From the NCBI GenBank assembly GCA_905250115.1, contig CAJNOI010000116.1, forward strand, positions 92,993-156,992: a stretch of DNA of 64,000 bases, written 5' to 3'. Positions 34,501-43,794 of this stretch are shown here, piece after piece (position 1 is the stretch's first letter; each line of letters starts with the position of its first letter). The stretch comes from Adineta steineri. Lineage: Eukaryota > Rotifera > Eurotatoria > Adinetida > Adinetidae. A program made the position numbers and the translations under genes. The notes beneath the pieces were generated by a model, which saw nothing but the letters and a program-made list of their open reading frames with translations, had not been told where the DNA came from and did not search any database.

Positions 34501-36467
34501 GCAATGTAAGCCGAAGGTAGTGATAGTGGACAATCCAATTCATCACATCCATTGGGTCTATTCCAAGTACCATCACATCGTGTAGCACGACTTAAACATG
34601 GCCAATCCTCACAATCTGTTTCATCTGTATCATTAATATTATTCATTTGATATGCTGTATATCCATCACATAACGCAGGAAATTCAACCAAAGGTATATT
34701 TAGAGAAAAGTTAAAATCGCGTAAAAATCGACAATCGAGTTGATTGGTACAAACAACAGGAAAGAGTTCGTCGAAGTCACAATGATATTGACCATCGGCT
34801 ACCAAACGACGAGGAATCGTTATATTCATATCTGTACAAATATACCTATCCGTTGTTGTATAACGAGACATGTCCCATACTTCTTCATCATGATGCACCA
34901 TTCCAAATGGTACACAATCAACAAAATCATCATTAATGCGATGAGATGAAATACTAAAATGGTGTTGACAAAGAAAACTCGACTTATTTCGATAAATTAA
35001 TAAATGTTCTCGATAAGCATCAGGAAATGCACAACGAGCAACAAGTGCTTTTAGATCTTGGGCAATGAACTTTATACGATAGTTATTTCGATATCGTTCA
35101 TACCTACCACAATTGTATTGTTGAAATGTGAATGTTATACCTGTGATCTGTGTATCTAATACGGGATACCTTGACATATCACACAGCTTTGACTTGTCAA
35201 TACATATAGCTAAAGTATTACCTTGATGTAAAGAATGAGATTCAAAGCTTATCTTGACATATAAGCGAACGAATGAAAAAATAAACGATGTTGGTGGAAA
35301 AAAGAAACCTTTTTGACTGTTATCCGTATCAAATAGGTTACATTGAAGCGATTCGTTTTTAGGAAGCTTATTACAATATTCTTGTTGACCAAGTTCTGAA
35401 CATGATTGAAACAAACAAAGAATTTCCAATTTACACCAAATATATTTAAAGCAACGTAAAGTTAAATTATTTCCGTATAAATCTTCGTCATATGCAAACA
35501 ATTGACGAAGTTGCAAATCATCTCGATCTGTATTGCACGATGACAGACTGTCTGAGCAAGAGCCATCTCCGCAACTGAAACTATCGCCTCCCAATCGACC
35601 ACAATGATGCTCTTCACAATCAACTGATGAACGATAATAACATAAAGCACTTTTATCGTGCTGCTCCTGTTCATCATCGAAGTCAAGACAATCTATGGTT
35701 AAATCGAACGAAAATATTTTTGGTATACACATACCATTACGACACCGATATTCATTCTGTATATCACATTCATTGAATTCAATATTCGAACAATTTATTT
35801 CATCTTGGCCATTCGTACAGTCGAATCTTCCATTGCATATTTCTCTCCAGTCAAGACACAGACCCGTAAGACTTGTACAATTAAATAGCGAATAACATGT
35901 TAGATCTTCTTTGATGTTCAATGTTTGAAATGGTCGTTTATATTTATTAGAAAATGTCTTATTGATTACGATATCAAAGTACAATATGGATAACTGTTTA
36001 GATATATCAAATTGATATTGACAATAAATTCCGAACGATGCTTCCGATGAGCAATTGCAGTATTCGTTTAATCCATATTTTGATTCATATTCAGTTAAAA
36101 ATAATTCATAATCATTAATTAGATCAATTGGAGCAAGCCATTGAAATAATTTATCTCCAGTAATATTCATTTGACGAAGTTTATCGAAGGTATATTTCTT
36201 TCCATAACATTTTTTACTACCTTGAACTTTATTGTCCATTCGAATACAATACGGTACGAGATGACGACCTTTCTCATTTTCGGTACTAATATAATGATAT
36301 ATACAATGATGATCGTTAGGATGATTTAATACAGAGTAGTTTGTATAATAAAGATGAGAATAATAACCAGTGATAAAAGTAAGTAATAAGATGTAAAAAA
36401 TAGAAGAGAAAGGATATATTAAAATCATTGCTAGAAAAATAAAACAATTTATTCTCGATATTTTCAT
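31527..36467 (-). CDS. Giant single-exon LDLa/EGF/7TM receptor (1646 aa)
   Basis: An uninterrupted ORF of 4.9 kb. It begins MKISRINCFIFLAMILIYPF, a signal peptide or anchor. LDLa-type modules include residues about 191-226 (CLDWREICNGRFDCTNGQDE) and 234-270 and further copies toward the middle (GTQLSITDRCNQHIDCVEGE), followed by EGF modules (CPPSYFGNRCEW, CKNGGLC, CPGVYCYNNGTC) separated by beta-rich stretches. A last EGF (CICPKCFSGSFCQL) leads straight into FTFDSLLGETI and seven TM segments over about the last 300 residues. ER follows TM3 (CERTISVIQGIKFNQQ) in place of DRY. LDLa and EGF modules bind lipoproteins, peptides or other extracellular ligands; here they probably form the ligand-capturing ectodomain of a G-protein-coupled receptor. 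A paralogue lies 1.8 kb upstream on the same strand. Confidence 0.88.
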   Translation of the reverse strand: MKISRINCFIFLAMILIYPFSSIFYILLLTFITGYYSHLYYTNYSVLNHPNDHHCIYHYISTENEKGRHLVPYCIRMDNKVQGSKKCYGKKYTFDKLRQMNITGDKLFQWLAPIDLINDYELFLTEYESKYGLNEYCNCSSEASFGIYCQYQFDISKQLSILYFDIVINKTFSNKYKRPFQTLNIKEDLTCYSLFNCTSLTGLCLDWREICNGRFDCTNGQDEINCSNIEFNECDIQNEYRCRNGMCIPKIFSFDLTIDCLDFDDEQEQHDKSALCYYRSSVDCEEHHCGRLGGDSFSCGDGSCSDSLSSCNTDRDDLQLRQLFAYDEDLYGNNLTLRCFKYIWCKLEILCLFQSCSELGQQEYCNKLPKNESLQCNLFDTDNSQKGFFFPPTSFIFSFVRLYVKISFESHSLHQGNTLAICIDKSKLCDMSRYPVLDTQITGITFTFQQYNCGRYERYRNNYRIKFIAQDLKALVARCAFPDAYREHLLIYRNKSSFLCQHHFSISSHRINDDFVDCVPFGMVHHDEEVWDMSRYTTTDRYICTDMNITIPRRLVADGQYHCDFDELFPVVCTNQLDCRFLRDFNFSLNIPLVEFPALCDGYTAYQMNNINDTDETDCEDWPCLSRATRCDGTWNRPNGCDELDCPLSLPSAYIAQRVGNCSKDEHYCLQYNSSSIKCLSVTKANDHIIDCLFASDERWWKGKRFYNGDSDKPPSSVGLRLPCTATKPTIPILSEQICNCKNDCGTGADDELVCPWQYRRHCSSFHLNTFTCKNGTQLSITDRCNQHIDCVEGEDEWGCDFKNIIYPAQVKTFSPSEQSFSSISRVPMKRQATNSINDNALFHCHRGILIREQTNLNYCLCPPSYFGNRCEWQSERITLSFDSEILRSAVDLNVMYRLVFYLVNEYERRVLDFETLLYAPFIHSPFKHILYLRYPREYLLRSPQHRQIEQISVYIDAYIVTRTSVYYSISWYFPVLFPFLPANRLAFRLVFQEPRDINRIKCSQLDCKNGGLCQTYINTDEIFCRCPFNWSGLTCEEQAKHENLSCHTHAQLANYLNHTFCLCPLGRTGRNCHVKYDTCPGVYCYNNGTCIPGDDRTKEYICQCSREYFGNHCQYRNALLHLYISERIKFAPILNILMLHLPSNAKSYLLYRNAFLYRNVQPDTHFTISEEHQRFLSMFIFAQIIDSHESFYGTYYLLHFTNIANLTESSISITPEKRCYHVSEYLNKQIIDLPWLKRVKLYHKYFKDVQCFYDEFYMCFIDKQQLPECFHFNHAHSNCTSDRQYCENNGRCFRHKHQYTGELTFACICPKCFSGSFCQLNMHQFSFTFDSLLGETIITGNHISDQPLLIKFSLSFISIICAIGFISNLASFLTFIQRELHRIGTVYYLLILSILSQITLFVFLFRFLYSFINLTSLIGDYKLLSIACSLFDFLLSLLVSTCDWLTACLTCERTISVIQGIKFNQQRSIRLVKIISPSIFLILTLTSIHQLFSRHLITDPRNDARQWCIVKYPYQWLQTYDIIIKFIHSTIPFLINLISAIVLFVICARKKQRINNKEKYSTIFIKQVRQHKHLLFSPLITVAFKLPLLIVQISFKCISDNQQLHVSLIAYFISNIPLAMTFIVFVWVSPSYYKVFVSKLIRRFI

Positions 36468-37002
36468 ATAATATCATAACAATCTAAAAATGAGGTAAAT
36501 TCTTCTCAAAGCACAACTGATATCATCTTGAGTATTTTCAATAATGAATGAATAGATAGAATCGACTAGCATATACTGAGAAGGTGGATGGATATAGGTG
36601 AATATAATTTGATATGAGATTCAAATGTACGTTTTTCAAGAATACCTAAGTATATGTTGTTCTCGTAATCGCGAACTCTTATCTTTTATAATATTTTTAA
36701 AAAAAGTTACATTTGATCGTTTAGATTAAATATGTCAGAATTAGAGATTTATCTGGTGACATGTTTAATAAAAATCAAATCGTCAATGAACACTAAATCA
36801 TACATCAATAAAGTTGATTGTCACAGATAATATAATCATTTTTATTGATTCATAAATATAGAAACAGCTTGTGAGTATTGACATTAAAATTTGATTGTGA
36901 TTACAAATATGATACTGTCATATTCGTTTTCAAATGAAAAAATATATTACAATGTGATATGATCATCATTTGTTGTCTTTCGAATAACAAGGAAGACTGG
37001 TA
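36468..37002. other. Spacer between the two giant receptor genes, left part
   Basis: AT-rich, probably containing the promoter of the 31527-36467 gene. A weak G-rich piece at about 36580 (GAAGGTGGATGGATATAGGT). No gene seen. Confidence 0.35.
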
Positions 37003-37441
37003 GAGCACGAGGAATATGAAAAATCACGTCTTTAAAATAGATTTAAAGATCATATTGAAGATGTAAAACTAATAGAGCCACGTCAATGATTAATATTTTT
37101 TCGACTCAAATCGATTGTTCCGGTCTATATGCATGATCATGAAAGTTTATTGAAATTTTTACATTATAATATGAAGAAAAACTGCGTTATTGAATGCTAT
37201 CGAACAGTATAAGAGAAACGTCATGTTATTTCATGAAGATATCAAAGATAATGCTTTGAGAAGCATGAAGATCGAAGAAAGGAATGCGTTTTTTAGTATA
37301 ATAGAATACTCTTCGCAGCATACAGTAATGCATCTTATTTTTGTGCTTGTTTTGTTGTTTATACCTCTGTTAATTAATACTCAATTATGTTATTCATCAT
37401 ATACCCAACAAATTTCGTTTAATACTGTCCTTGAACTGTAG
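37003..37441 (+). pseudogene. Decayed unrecognised coding fragment
   Basis: A plus-strand frame reads EHEEYEKSRL-stop-NRFKDHIEDVKLIEPRQ-stop-LIFFRLKSIVPVYMHDHESLL and then shifts to YKRNVMLFHEDIKDNALRSM and EERNAFF within an 83-codon ORF at 37190. The amino-acid quality and frame continuity suggest a dead gene with two nonsense codons and one frameshift. Family unknown. Confidence 0.4.
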
Positions 37442-37479
37442 GAATGTGCGGTGTCACGTGACAATACTGAAAAAATTGA

Positions 37480-37975
37480 CACTGTTGCACCGATACTGAC
37501 GACCAGTGTACACCAATAGTTCACCGTCAGTGTTTTACTGTTCCTCAGTGATCACTGACATCTTGCCATTGATTGCTATATTATATAGCAGGGCATGATT
37601 AGAATGGATAGAAAATGTTCATAGTAATGAAAGAAAAAGAAACAAGAACAAAATGACAGAAAACAGTTGATAGAATACGCATCGTTTATCAGATAATCAT
37701 AAGAAATAAAATTTTGCTAATTCTGTCATAGAATTGTGACATTTAGTCGAGTCGTCTGTAACAAAAAATACAGTAAATACATTCGATAAACCGTACAACT
37801 GATTTAGTCTCTCGACCAATTAAACTATCCAACGTATTCCAATGTTCTACTTACGAACTACAAGCAATGAACATCAGCATTAATGCGTCAGTGAAATTAG
37901 TGTCTCTGACATCATTAATGATACTGAGAGTACCAGTGCATCAGTGGTCGGTGATGCAAAGGACATCAGTGTTTG
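37480..37975. repeat. Paired CAGTG-rich clusters, possible fold-back element
   Basis: About 37480-37565 and 37880-37975 are both dense in CAGTG/CACTG and CTGAC words (for example GTCAGTG, CAGTGATCACTGAC, CATCAGTGGTCGGTGATG) and are loosely complementary to one another. The stretch between them is ordinary AT-rich DNA. It may be a decayed inverted-repeat transposon; the ends are not defined. Confidence 0.4.
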
Positions 37976-38178
37976 TCAGCGTTCAATTATTCGACATCGC
38001 ATATCCCAACCTTAAACGACTGACTAAGTGTTAAATAATAAAAATACGAGTTTGCTTTGTGTTGTCAGTGTAACATTCATTTCTGGCCACAGAAATAGCA
38101 TCGAAATCTTCTGCTTCACACCAACTATCGCCAATTCTTGTTCATCTTTTATTAAAACTGTACTCTTCTTCACGAATG

Positions 38179-38241
38179 ATGAGAGTGAGGATGTGAGTAA
38201 AAAACAATACTTCCATTCAAATCTACACCCTCACTCTCGTA
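38179..38241. repeat. Telomere-like palindrome
   Basis: Left arm GATGAGAGTGAGGATGTGAG, right arm CTACACCCTCACTCTC. It lies just 3' of the receptor gene 38289-42998. Confidence 0.6.
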
Positions 38242-38288
38242 CATATATCAATAACACTTTTGAATTAGTCTATAAATTATTGTGATCA

Positions 38289-41200
38289 TTAGTGACGACG
38301 ACATAGTCCAGTAATTTTCGTGAGTAGAGATTTTAGACGATTAATGAATTCTTTTCTATATAGATAAGAAGGTAAAACAAAAATCGGAAAGGTAAGTAAA
38401 GCAGGAACAAAAGAAACAAAGTAGCCAGCAAGATAAATCCACAGATCTTCAGTTGTTTTCATACAACCAGGTAAAAAAGCAAGTATTAAACGTGGTACAG
38501 AAAGTAAAACCAGGATAGAAGGAGAAATGAGAAGATGTCCCAATTGATGAACTTCTTCGAGTAAATATTGTAAATATGATTTTTGTTTCTTAGCAGCGAA
38601 GCGTATGCGAGCCCTTATTATGATGATGATCATTGCTGAAATACCATTGACAACAAATGGAACGACAAAATGAAGGAATAGATTGATTGAATTAAACCTT
38701 TCAACTGATAAAGGATATCGAACGATACACCATTTACGTTGTTCATCTTCATCGTTAATTAGTACGCGATAAATCGGATCTGATATATGAGTTAACACTA
38801 CACAAAATATAAGAGCAAATACAACTTTAGTTGCCACCTGATTACTTTTTTTTCTATTAAACTTGATTTGTTGAATAACACTAACAGTACGTTCAATTGC
38901 TACACAGGCACCTAACCAATTAGTCGCACTAAGACATATTTTGGTGAGCACTTCCATTAATAGACAGTTGACATATAAAAATATTGCATCAGTAATAATC
39001 GACATTTGAATTAAAAGAAAAAACCAAAATTTTAGTGTGAACATAATTATTGTTAAAAGAGATGTGATAGATAACATTAGTAAATATTTAGTACATCCAA
39101 TTTCATGAGATTGATTATGTTGAAATGCAATTATTGACATTATATTACTAACAAGTCCGAATACAAACATAGACACTGTAATTATTGCGCTAACCTTCAC
39201 AGTTGTGGGCTGTTGAAAAAGAGATTTCATTGGTAGAATTTCATAACCAAGCATAGCATCGAGAGAAACACCTAAACCAACGGTAGAAAATTGACATCGA
39301 GTTCCATAATAACATTCTGAACAGATACATTCCATGAGTGAAGGACAGTTGGGACGATCTTCGAGACAGCGTCCTTCTTTTTCGCATGGATTTCCATTTT
39401 GGCAAGTAGCATCCCTTTTAAAATTGAATTTAAAACAATTTGAAAATCGATTCGTTGTGCACAAACACATGAGTTTTTCATCATGAAAACAAACAAGATC
39501 TGTTTGTTCATGACATAATCGTGGGTACTGTTTCAGACGTTTCAATGGGTGCATCTGATTAATGATCGAATTGAATAGATTACTAACATTATGACATTGC
39601 TGTTTGTTAGAGACAACGGTTGAAATTTTTGATAATCTTGTTGTACTATCTCTAATAACAACAAGATAATATTTTCTATCAAATTGGACGAAAATGAGGT
39701 TGACATTGATATCAGAAGATATTAATATATCTGCTGTATTACTTTTTATGCTTAGTTTTTGAAATGTAGTGAGTTGTGTATGAGATTCAAGAGTGAAGGT
39801 CGAGAGGATATGAATAATCATGAACGAATATATTTGAACTCCAACAAATCGGACTGAAACAGTGCTTTTTCGAGCCTCACACAGCTTTCCCTCAAATTCA
39901 TTCGTACAGATGCATTGATAACTGTATCTGAGTTGACCATGTTTGTGGTTCGTTTCAGGTATACACGTACCACCATTCTCACATCCATATCTCCGACAAG
40001 GACTATCAAAAAGACATCGAGGTCCAAATTTATGAGTCGGACAGATACATATTGATCGACCATTTACACGACCCATGCAAAGAGAATCAAAGGAACAATC
40101 ACAATGTTGTTTTATCTCGCACAACAAACCATACCAACCAGGTTGACATTGACAAAAATACTTATCCGCATTGCTATATTTTATACATTGACCGTGTTGA
40201 CATTGAAAGTTGCAATGACTATTTTTCTTGGGTAGAACACGTTCATGAGGAGTCCTAAGAAGTGCAGCAATTCGACTGACAGGAAGATAAGAATGATGAA
40301 TTGGTAGATGCCAACTAGCATAATATGACGAGTCTTCTTCTTTGAGTAGATCAATATGAATAGAATAATTATTTTCTATGTCCTTCTTTGGCGTTGAATA
40401 AAGCAGATAATAATTAAATTTCATATCACAATCTTTAACTGGCCGATGTTTATGGATATGAAATGAATTGATGTTATGTTTCTTATCTATCAAAGTAATT
40501 AAAATAATAAAGCCATCTCGATGATTAACAGAGAACTGAATTCTAAAAGTGAGACTAACGCGATCGCTTTGATACTGACAACGATTGCCATAGTAGCTAG
40601 GTGGACAAAAGCATTTGCGCTCAAATAAATTTTTGTTAGTTGGAATAACCATATATGCATCATGACCTCGATGGCAATAATGGTCTATATTCGGTGGCGG
40701 ATTTTCTATAATATTTTTAGGCACCACATTCATCTTGGAAATTGGTTTGTTTTTAGCATTTAACTCCAATAAGGTACGATTTTCAATTAAACTCATTAAG
40801 TTCATAGGCGGATACGTAATGAGGTCCATTGAAGACAGAAAAGTAATCGTGGAAAAATATAAACTAGAGCAAGTGATATCTGGTGAATGTGCATAAATAA
40901 ATTCTGCAGAATATCCGCAATGTAGAATAGCTTGAATGATGGTTAACGAAAATGAGTTGCAAATATATTCGTCTTCACCATTACTGCAATCAGGTTTATT
41001 ATTACAAACTTTTGTATTATTTATACATTTATTATTTGATGAACATTCGAATTCTGGCAAGAATGGATTAAAATTAAAGCCACATAATAATCGCTCATCT
41101 GTGCCACCAATACAATCAACTTTTGCATTCTTAACTTTGTTTTGAGGCAGGCATTCTAATTTTCTGCTATATATTGATACACATAGCACTTCATTATCCA

Positions 41201-42998
41201 TACATCGAATTAAACTACAATTCAATTCATCAGCTCCATCTGGACAATTTATATATCCATTACAACGCGTATAGATATTATTACATGGCCAGTGATCACA
41301 TTCAGTTTCATCTGTATAATTTATACCACCGATGATCATTAAATTGAAATGTTGTATTCGATCGCAAAGTTTAAAAAATTCCGAATCGTCAGTCCATTTG
41401 CTTGTTACGAATCTATTTTGAGGAACATTAAATCCTGTTATCACGCTCATACGTTTTTCATGGATCGAAGATTCTATTTGACTCTGATTGTTTCGTAAAG
41501 AATTATCATCATTATATAGATCAAAAATCTTACTGTTTTTATACGATAATTTTTGATCAGTGTTATTCATGGTAAAGTTTTTGTAACATCTTTTTGTCAA
41601 ACGTTGGATAGTAGCTGTGAAATCACTTCTTGAATATGAACCAACATAGTTAAGATGCATTTTAGCTTGATTACGTCGACACGAAATATCGTGTGGTGTA
41701 TCAGAGTATATCTCTGTGTTGTGACAGTACGTATCATTATAACAATTATCATGCGGAGCAATGATCCAAGATCTCTTTGATGGTATTGGATTGTCATTAT
41801 AAAAAATATACATGTCATGATTTGGTCGAAAATAGGACGGTGATTGTTTAAAAACAGTTGATGCACATAATTGACTTAATCCAGCTTTACATAAAACAAT
41901 CTTCTTACTCCAACATGATGCTTGGCAATCGTAGATTTCATCAATATGAGTACCACATAAATATGGAAGGGATTGACATGTTGATAAAGTACGATCATCT
42001 CTATAAATTTGAAACTCCATTATGAGAAGTTCTCCTCTATGATTATTACACTGGTGAAAAAAAGTTACGCATTGTCCGTCACCGCAAGAAAGTGTATTTG
42101 GTGGACACGTACGTTCTTCACATCGAAAAGCAGGATCTCGATCGCATTCATGTGGATAAGTAAGTGGTTCAATTGAATCAGATACAATCTCATCTGAACC
42201 ATCTTGACAGTCAGGATTTAATGGATCATCGCGATAAAACTCTTCGGGAATACATTGACGACCATTCAAACAACGATATTCGTTTTTAGCGCATTTTAAG
42301 ATTTCTAAATACTCACAAAAAAGTTCATCGATTCCATTATCATTACCACAGTCAATTTTTCCATCACAAATTTCACGCCAGTCTAAACATGCCGGTGGTG
42401 GTCCACGATTACAAATTAAATGTGTATAGCACGTCATAGTTAGTGATGATATATTTGATGAACGCTTGATATCAAGTTCAAAAGAATGAGCAGTCTGCAG
42501 TGAATGCAATGTGAGTTCGAATGGGCTGTACGAATTAAAAATATACTGACATGTTGAACCGAACCAAGGATTATTACATTTATAAATTTGCTCTTGTGAC
42601 ATGGAATCGTTTAGAGTTGCTAAATATATTGTATATCGCTCAATATCATCTATGGACGTGTATAGTGATGATGACAGAATTTCATGAATAGTTGCATTAT
42701 ATGTGTAGTATAATTGTTCGAACGTAAAAATTTTGAAGGAGCGAGAAAACTTATGTGTTTCTCTTACAGGTAAATAGTTATCGACTGTAGGGGAAGGACG
42801 AAGACAATAACGAATAGTTTGTGATATCCCAAAGGATTCAACTTTGTATAGCAATTCGTCATATGCATTTTCAAAATGTACACAATCATATTCGAAAGTA
42901 GTGTTGCTAGATTTGTCGGTATTATAAACAGATACCCTCGTCCATGAATACGTTATACGATCGATAATGACTAATAATAAAAGTATTACTTTGACCAT
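38289..42998 (-). CDS. Giant single-exon LDLa/EGF/7TM receptor, paralogue (1569 aa)
   Basis: Uninterrupted 4.7-kb ORF starting MVKVILLLLVIIDRITYSW (signal peptide). LDLa modules: about residues 190-228 (ACLDWREICDGKIDCGND), 235-270 (CLNGRQCIPEEF...PDCQDGSDE), then others near 570-600 (CNGYINCPDGADELNC) and 650-680 (CNNKPDCSNGEDEYIC). EGF modules follow (CPPSYYGNRCQY, CQHGQCIKY, CENGGTCIPE). The last EGF reads CICSECYYGTRCQF and runs into GVSLDAMLGYEI and a 7TM domain with CVAIERTVSVIQ after TM3 and FVLPSYLYRKEF at the end. The order of modules equals that of 31527-36467, so the pair arose by tandem duplication. Having no introns in such long mosaic genes, while the NHL-type relatives are split, suggests an intronless founder copy, possibly retroposed. 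Confidence 0.88.
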   Translation of the reverse strand: MVKVILLLLVIIDRITYSWTRVSVYNTDKSSNTTFEYDCVHFENAYDELLYKVESFGISQTIRYCLRPSPTVDNYLPVRETHKFSRSFKIFTFEQLYYTYNATIHEILSSSLYTSIDDIERYTIYLATLNDSMSQEQIYKCNNPWFGSTCQYIFNSYSPFELTLHSLQTAHSFELDIKRSSNISSLTMTCYTHLICNRGPPPACLDWREICDGKIDCGNDNGIDELFCEYLEILKCAKNEYRCLNGRQCIPEEFYRDDPLNPDCQDGSDEIVSDSIEPLTYPHECDRDPAFRCEERTCPPNTLSCGDGQCVTFFHQCNNHRGELLIMEFQIYRDDRTLSTCQSLPYLCGTHIDEIYDCQASCWSKKIVLCKAGLSQLCASTVFKQSPSYFRPNHDMYIFYNDNPIPSKRSWIIAPHDNCYNDTYCHNTEIYSDTPHDISCRRNQAKMHLNYVGSYSRSDFTATIQRLTKRCYKNFTMNNTDQKLSYKNSKIFDLYNDDNSLRNNQSQIESSIHEKRMSVITGFNVPQNRFVTSKWTDDSEFFKLCDRIQHFNLMIIGGINYTDETECDHWPCNNIYTRCNGYINCPDGADELNCSLIRCMDNEVLCVSIYSRKLECLPQNKVKNAKVDCIGGTDERLLCGFNFNPFLPEFECSSNNKCINNTKVCNNKPDCSNGEDEYICNSFSLTIIQAILHCGYSAEFIYAHSPDITCSSLYFSTITFLSSMDLITYPPMNLMSLIENRTLLELNAKNKPISKMNVVPKNIIENPPPNIDHYCHRGHDAYMVIPTNKNLFERKCFCPPSYYGNRCQYQSDRVSLTFRIQFSVNHRDGFIILITLIDKKHNINSFHIHKHRPVKDCDMKFNYYLLYSTPKKDIENNYSIHIDLLKEEDSSYYASWHLPIHHSYLPVSRIAALLRTPHERVLPKKNSHCNFQCQHGQCIKYSNADKYFCQCQPGWYGLLCEIKQHCDCSFDSLCMGRVNGRSICICPTHKFGPRCLFDSPCRRYGCENGGTCIPETNHKHGQLRYSYQCICTNEFEGKLCEARKSTVSVRFVGVQIYSFMIIHILSTFTLESHTQLTTFQKLSIKSNTADILISSDINVNLIFVQFDRKYYLVVIRDSTTRLSKISTVVSNKQQCHNVSNLFNSIINQMHPLKRLKQYPRLCHEQTDLVCFHDEKLMCLCTTNRFSNCFKFNFKRDATCQNGNPCEKEGRCLEDRPNCPSLMECICSECYYGTRCQFSTVGLGVSLDAMLGYEILPMKSLFQQPTTVKVSAIITVSMFVFGLVSNIMSIIAFQHNQSHEIGCTKYLLMLSITSLLTIIMFTLKFWFFLLIQMSIITDAIFLYVNCLLMEVLTKICLSATNWLGACVAIERTVSVIQQIKFNRKKSNQVATKVVFALIFCVVLTHISDPIYRVLINDEDEQRKWCIVRYPLSVERFNSINLFLHFVVPFVVNGISAMIIIIIRARIRFAAKKQKSYLQYLLEEVHQLGHLLISPSILVLLSVPRLILAFLPGCMKTTEDLWIYLAGYFVSFVPALLTFPIFVLPSYLYRKEFINRLKSLLTKITGLCRRH

Positions 42999-43067
42999 TG
43001 CATATTATTATCTATTGTAACTGTCTATCTACAACAGAAGTTTTCTTTAAGAAAGAAATGAGATACA

Positions 43068-43492
43068 CAGTAAAACCTCTCTAATGTGAACATCATTGGG
43101 ACCTGGGAAAAACATTTTGTATAGCGGGGTGATCATTTTATACTGGAGGGGGGATGGATGTCGGTGTGAATGTAACAGTTAGATAGGAACTATACCCACA
43201 CCCACCTTCAAGATGGTTTTTTTCAATTCTCGCCTCTATTTTTATTGTATATATTTTGGGAATCAATAAAATTTATGACAATTATTTCCTCAGCTATGAT
43301 TATACACTTCATCTAATAAGCGCCCTCTGTTGATGCTCACATTGACGGAGATAATATATATGGTGGGGACTATAAAAATGCGTTCACATTCAGAGTGAAG
43401 AGAGGTTTAAAATTGGCTCGGACAGTCCTGAAGGTCGTCAGTGTTACTGATTATTCATTAAGGTGGGGTGTTCAGTAATAGAGGTTTTATTG
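43068..43492. mobile_element. pogo/Tc1-like MITE with nested telomere-like palindrome
   Basis: Left end CAGTAAAACCTCTCTAATG and right end TAATAGAGGTTTTATTG are terminal inverted repeats, with TA near both ends. About 425 bp with no transposase. TIRs starting CAGTAAAACCTC are typical of pogo/Tigger-type mariner derivatives (family knowledge). A telomere-like palindrome at 43143-43216 lies inside it. Confidence 0.65.
43143..43216. repeat. Telomere-like palindrome nested in the MITE
   Basis: Left arm CTGGAGGGGGGATGGATGTC and GGTGTGAATG; right arm ACCCACACCCACCTTCAAGA, with outer word AAGATGG. Confidence 0.7.
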
Positions 43493-43794
43493 TACATGTA
43501 TCTGAAAGTATGAATGTAACTATAGATATTTTATTTGATTCTCTGCGACACATATATCTGTTCAGGCGAGGTTGCGCATGGAAATAGATCCTATAAATCA
43601 TCAAAATTGTTAGCAGTTTAACGTATGTTCTCACTGATTTTTATAATTGTGTTACGTATTGGAGCTATCGTATTTTTTCTCCAGGAAGCGATAAAGATGT
43701 TGTTTAATAGGTACATTTGATATATCATCTTGCTTGAAGTCATGCAGATCGGATAAGTATTCATCTAATCAAAAAATATAACGTGTAGTTAAAT

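Noticed and set aside
37190..37441. 83-codon ORF as an intact small membrane protein
   Set aside because: Its first part continues a decayed frame with stops upstream, and the hydrophobic tail lies past a likely exon edge (AATGCGTTTTTTAG); more likely a pseudogene scrap.
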